A stretch of 28,709 bases of DNA from contig QANT01006363.1 of the NCBI GenBank assembly GCA_003254885.1, positions 1 through 28,709 of the forward strand, given 5' to 3'. Below are positions 24,862 to 28,709 of the stretch, one piece after another. The stretch is from Purshia tridentata. Taxonomy: Eukaryota; Streptophyta; Magnoliopsida; Rosales; Rosaceae. Position 1 is the stretch's first letter, and each line of letters opens with the position of its first letter. The notes below the pieces were generated by a model. The model ran no database searches, was not told the DNA's origin, and worked only from the letters and a program-made list of their open reading frames with translations. The position numbers and the translations under genes are program-made.

Positions 24862-25960
24862 GCACAGATTCGTTAGCCAATGAAATTAGATCTCATGTTG
24901 GGACGATCTGGACCGTTGGCTCTCCTAAGAGTGTGTACGTGTCTGGTGCAGATGCAAATCAACATTTGTATTTTATGAATCAACGTCACTGAGCTAAAAT
25001 GCAGCGTAGTTGAACCAATCAATTTGTTTGGAAATGCCATGTCATTGAGCTTATATCAAAATGTTGTCGCTGTAGCCTGTAGTTGATCTTAAACTTAGAT
25101 ATCATTTATGACGCGTTATGAACTTATGACTTGAACCAATGGGATAGATTATTTAGCCAATATTAGTAAATTTCATATATTAAGCTAAAAATATTTCCTC
25201 AAAAGATAATTGGTTCACGTCATTACAAATATAATTTAACTCTAATACATTGATCTAATAAAACATATTATTGTATGCAGTTTTGGTGTATTTAACTAAA
25301 TGCATAATGAGAAACAACGAAAAATGGAAAGTAGAATAATTTACAATTATCATACTACTATTTTTTGGGTATTATTGTATAATTAATACTCGTTTAAATA
25401 ATAAGGCTAATTTAGCACCAAAAAATAAACAGCAAATTTTTCTTAGCCCCCGATTCTAACAAAAAAAAATTCCCCGCACACAGCCATTAACCACTCTCCA
25501 GCCGCCCCCTACCTTCAAGGTAATCTCCAAACTACCCCTACTTCAACTAAATGATGCCATTACCAAACAAAGCCATCAATAACCAACGAAACCCACAAGA
25601 ATAACGGCCTACGGGCTTACAAATACCCACAAGACCAAACCCAAAACAATTAATAGAATTACAGGCCCACAACTTCCTTAAAACACCCAAACTTAACCCC
25701 AAACCCAGAAACCCAAAACATATCTCAAATTCCCAACTTCCCACTAAACCCCCGAAAGTTTCAGAAACCACAAACCCACTAACGCGCGAAATCCACGATC
25801 AGTTTCAGCCACGATCAGTTTCACCACGATTAGTTTCAAATCATCTTATTTCGACATCTTCTCTTTTCGAAATCTTCTCATTCTCCTACAAAGCAACATC
25901 AGTTTCAGACTCATCTGTTAGAAACTCAAAATCGACAGGAAGATCAAATTTTCGAGGAAA
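24862..25960. other. Divergent spacer between BiP and the right-end gene
   Basis: No coding region is supported. The BiP side carries CCAAT boxes (about 24875, 25012 and 25136) and an ACGTCA word near 24983. From 25440 to 25960 the plus strand is C/A-rich with short TCAGTTTCA words and probably holds the promoter and first noncoding exon of the right-end gene. An opposite-strand frame at 25547-25771 has low-complexity composition and is not considered coding. Confidence 0.55.
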
Positions 25961-27345
25961 AAAGGTATGTGTAACTAAAACTCACGGCATTGTAATTTAG
26001 TCTTTTGCGTATTTGGGTCTACAAAATTCTTAAGGCCCTCAGAATTTTAATTTTATTAGAGTTCCAATTTCACTTAGTCTGCTTAGGTTCTTAATGTATC
26101 TGCAATTTCAGTTAATAATATGGTTTTAATTCTATTTCACCCATAGTTCAGTTTCACCCACAGTTCTGTTCAATTTCACTTAGTACTTTAACTAACATAA
26201 TAATTGTATGAATTGATTTGGGTCTGCCAATTCTTCAAGTTTCTAGGGTTTTTATCTGTCTTAAGTTTCTAGGTCTGTAAATATTAGTTTCAATTACTGT
26301 ATGGGTGTTTCAATTTCACTTAATGGTTTTCATCTAATATCTATGTTTTATGTAATATTTGTCAGGACATATTAAAATGGCCTCAAAAGGAACAAAAAGG
26401 AAAACAACACCAAGTAAAAAAGCTAAGATTTCGAAGGTAAAAATACAAAGAATTGCAATATGACTTTGTTATGTTGCTGATAGTAATATGATTGCATGCT
26501 TTAGAGATGTCTGTATGTGGTTGTAACTAAGTTCAGTTTAGAAATGTTTGCAACTGTAACTAAGTTTAGGAAGAAACAATTTCAGTTTCTCTTCTTTCAA
26601 TCTCTAATTAAGTTTAGATTCAAGTTGTATTTCAGTTACACTTCCAATATTTGGCTTAGACCTCTGCACTTATGTTATGATTAACTGTAATTGAGATTTA
26701 AAATCAATTTATATTTCAGATCCACTGTCAGTTTCACTAACTCTCTTTTATTTACATTGTAACTCAAAGAGACTCGGTGCAACTGAAAATGGAATTGCAA
26801 CCCAATTTGTGTAACAGTTAGGAAGATACAGTTTCACTATGTTACCACCAACTGTAATTGAAGTTTAGGAAAAATTTATATTGCAGTTTACTTAGTCTCT
26901 TTCACTTACAGTTTGTCACTATGTCAAACTATATTTTACTTACATTTACACTTATAGTTACTATATTTTAGACCTCTGATTCAACTACTACCAAGAAACA
27001 GTTTCACTGAGTATACCTTTCACTACTTGAGTATATTTTTCACTAAGTTGAATAATGCATTACGATTTTCTCATTTTGGGTGATGGTTGTTTGTGCATTT
27101 AGAAATGTCTGTAACTGGAAATAAGTCTATGAAGAAACAGTTTCACTAATGTATATATCTTAACAGGAAGAAACACACTAAGTTTAATTAAGTTTTAAAG
27201 AAACAGTTTCACTAATGTATATATCTGAACAGAAAGAAACACACTAAGTTTAATTAAGTTTTCTTGATTTGCCTGACGGTTTTTTGTGTATACTTCATAA
27301 ATCTCTGTAACTGAAACTTAGTGTAGGAAAAAACAGTTTCACTAA
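25800..27345 (+). repeat. Array of CAGTTTCAC-containing degenerate repeats
   Basis: The 9-mer CAGTTTCAC occurs exactly at 25816, 26149, 26729, 26829, 26999, 27139, 27204 and 27334, always on the plus strand, and many near copies (CAGTTTCAG, AATTTCACT, TAGTTTCAA) lie between them. Neighbouring words such as GTAACTAAGTTTAGGAAGAAA also recur. The array covers the leader, first intron and second intron of the right-end gene but not its coding exons. It looks like a decayed tandem repeat that has been amplified several times. Confidence 0.75.
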
Positions 27346-28684
27346 GTCGAATAATGCATTATGATTTTCTCATGTTGGGTGATGGTGATTTGTTGTAACG
27401 ACCCGTACCTTTTAAGTACACTATAATAGGGCCCAATGTTGACTTTTGGTTCTAACAAGATTTTAGCTTTGACTTTGGATCTGTTAGGAAGGTCTTGAAC
27501 TCACGAGTTCGTTGACACGCGGCATGGGTGATTTAGAGTTACGGTTAAGCAAATCTTGGTAAGTGTAATTGTTTTAAACATGTGCAGACTGCGAAGAAAT
27601 CAACAGTAAAAAAAAGTGTAGGTATTCAGTACCGCTCCAATTTGGTGAGCTTCATAAATGTAATTGAAAGCATCAAACCAAAATTGCAACAGAAGCATCT
27701 GGACATGTTGCAACAGACTCCTTTCTGGAACCTCTTCAACGCCTGCATCACCGGATTAATCATAAAAAGGCAGCATAGAAAGTCAGACCAACACATACAA
27801 GAAATTCTTCGCTTGTATAATACTGCAACAAACAAATTTATCATTGGGGGATGTTCTAGAGTAATTGAAACTGAAGATGTGGTAAAGATTTTTGGCCTTC
27901 CAAGTAAGGGAAAGGAAATACAAATTGACAATTATGGCTGCACAAGGTCTGAGTCAAGCTTTACAAAAAGGTATTTCAGTCAAGAGAAAAGAGTAACAAA
28001 AAAAGAAGCTAAAAATGGACTTAAAAAAGCTTTTCAAGAGGACAGAAGTGATGATGTGGTGAGACTGATTATTGTTTTGATGCTTACCATCATTTTCTTT
28101 GCAAACTCGGGGTATACACTATCATGGAATCTTGTCACCCCAGTTGAGAACATCATGAAAATGAGATCATTTGCTTGGGCAAAAGCCATAAAGGATTTCT
28201 TAACCAGAAATTTGAAGAATAGTGCTCAGGGTAGTTCTGCCAGTGGATGTGTCATTATGATTTTGGTAAGTATTAACATTATTAACATTATTCATATGAC
28301 TGTAACTATATTGATATGACTGTAACTAATTGTTTTTTGGCAGTATTGGTTCTGTGAGAAGACAAGAATTATCAAACCTATAGAAGGTAGGGAAAACATG
28401 AGTCCAAGTATTGTAGAAATTTGAAGAATAGTGCTCAGGGTAGTTCTGCCCGTGGATGTGTCATTATGATTTTGGTAAGTATTAACATTATTAACATTAT
28501 TCATATGACTGTAACTATATTGATATGACTGTAACTGATTGTTTTTTGGCAGTATTGGTTCTGTGAGAAGACAAGAATTATCAAACCAATAGAAGGTAGG
28601 GAAAACATGAGTCCAAGTATTGTAAAGTGGGACTTGTTGAAACTTAGTGCAGCTTTGAGAAAGAAAAAACTTGTAACAATAAAG
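26377..28684 (+). CDS. Partial gene: lysine-rich protein resembling plant-mobile-domain / Ulp1-transposon proteins
   Basis: A noncoding first exon probably ends at 25971 (donor GTATGT), with an acceptor at 26364. Coding exon 1 is 26377-26436 (starts MASKGTKRKTT, very Lys-rich, a possible nuclear signal). Exon 2 is 27588-28265, joined in phase 0. Exon 3 is 28553-28684, followed by GTAAAA; the gene continues past the window. Exon 2 contains FWNLFNACITGL, then a segment with FGLPSKGKEI, a hydrophobic LIIVLMLTIIFF stretch, and SGCVIMIL leading into exon 3's YWFCEKTRIIKP. This order recalls the domain upstream of Ulp1-like proteases in plant MULE-type elements and the aminotransferase-like/PMD proteins. 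The assignment is by general pattern, so family and function are uncertain. An extra copy of the exon 2 end, intron and exon 3 start interrupts the gene (28207-28624); splicing from 28265 to 28553 restores the frame. Confidence 0.55.
27041..27387 (+). repeat. Diverged direct repeat with a 299-bp period
   Basis: The segment beginning CACTAAGTTGAATAATGCAT at 27041 recurs from 27340 with few changes and reads through TTTTCTCAT and TTGGGTGATGGT in both copies. It shows that a unit of about 300 bp in this intron was duplicated. Confidence 0.75.
27132..27263 (+). repeat. 66-bp tandem duplication in intron 2
   Basis: The unit beginning AAGAAACAGTTTCACTAATG at 27132 is repeated from 27198 with only two visible differences, both around TCTTAACAGGAAG/TCTGAACAGAAAG. 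It is a recent duplication nested inside the 299-bp repeat interval. Confidence 0.85.
27394..27570 (+). mobile_element. Possible LTR fragment starting TGTAACGACCCG
   Basis: The repeat context of the intron stops abruptly at 27393 and a sequence beginning TGTAACGACCCGTACC follows. It has several TTGACTTT words and ends close to the splice acceptor of coding exon 2. TGTAACRMCCC-type starts are common for LTRs of plant Ty3/gypsy elements. No matching CA end, internal region or target duplication is seen, so this is at most a fragment. Confidence 0.35.
28207..28624 (+). repeat. 209-bp tandem duplication spanning exon end, intron and exon start
   Basis: Copy 1 (28207-28415) and copy 2 (28416-28624) differ at only three positions by eye. 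Each copy contains 59 bases of the exon 2 end, the whole 78-base intron (GTAAGT...GGCAG) and 72 bases of the next exon. The unit is not a multiple of three. If the middle exon (28344-28474) is retained, it meets an in-frame TGA at 28422-28424 and also shifts the frame. Confidence 0.95.
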
Positions 28685-28709
28685 GTAAAACTTCCTAGTC
28701 TAATTAACT

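Noticed and set aside
25547-25771. Minus-strand 74-codon Gly/Leu-rich frame between BiP and the right-end gene
   Set aside because: It is low-complexity sequence opposite a C/A-rich leader; no start context, splice sites or family match.
27041-27387. CRISPR-like array
   Set aside because: The repeats are few, diverged and unevenly spaced, and the sequence is a plant nuclear intron; they are ordinary tandem duplications.

Overview
The window is nuclear DNA of a flowering plant. Genes are split by many AT-rich GT-AG introns, MITE-like and minisatellite repeats lie between them, and the encoded proteins match plant families closely (ABCF3/GCN20, eukaryotic glutamine-dependent NAD+ synthetase, ER-resident BiP, a DVL/RTFL peptide). 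A eudicot is likely. A woody Rosaceae species is my guess from the style of the repeats, not something proven here.

Layout. 1-2500: AT-rich, no convincing gene, several poly(T) insertions flanked by direct repeats. 2502-2759 (+): TATA box and a 52-codon DVL/ROTUNDIFOLIA-like peptide gene. 2760-4600: repeat-derived spacer with a 45-bp minisatellite. 4815-5045 (-): one-exon gene for a small acidic plant protein of unknown function, with TATA box and poly(A) signal. 5897-5967 (+): tRNA-Gly(CCC) with a T7 terminator. 6841-12770 (-): complete 18-exon ABCF3/GCN20-type gene, 712 aa. 12771-15083: divergent spacer with two nested inverted-repeat elements. 15084-20249 (+): complete 13-exon NAD+ synthetase, 733 aa, with a 5'UTR intron. 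20250-21272: convergent spacer with a compound microsatellite. 21273-24630 (-): complete 8-exon BiP gene, 665 aa, ending HDEL, with a TATA box and a composite unfolded-protein-response element upstream. About 25970 to the window end (+): 5' part of a gene for a lysine-rich protein resembling the plant-mobile-domain/Ulp1-transposon proteins. Its introns are packed with a repeated CAGTTTCAC word, and it carries a 209-bp tandem duplication spanning an exon-intron-exon junction.

The genes do not form a pathway. ABCF3 (translation stress signalling), NAD+ synthetase (last step of NAD synthesis) and BiP (ER folding) are housekeeping or stress genes that happen to be neighbours. I see no clearly new multi-gene system. 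The least explained signals are a set of very short poly(T)/poly(A) insertions with target-site-like duplications, which look like extremely 5'-truncated retroposons, and the splice-unit duplication near the right end. The exon maps were made by hand from splice signals, frame continuity and remembered family sequence; no alignment was run.
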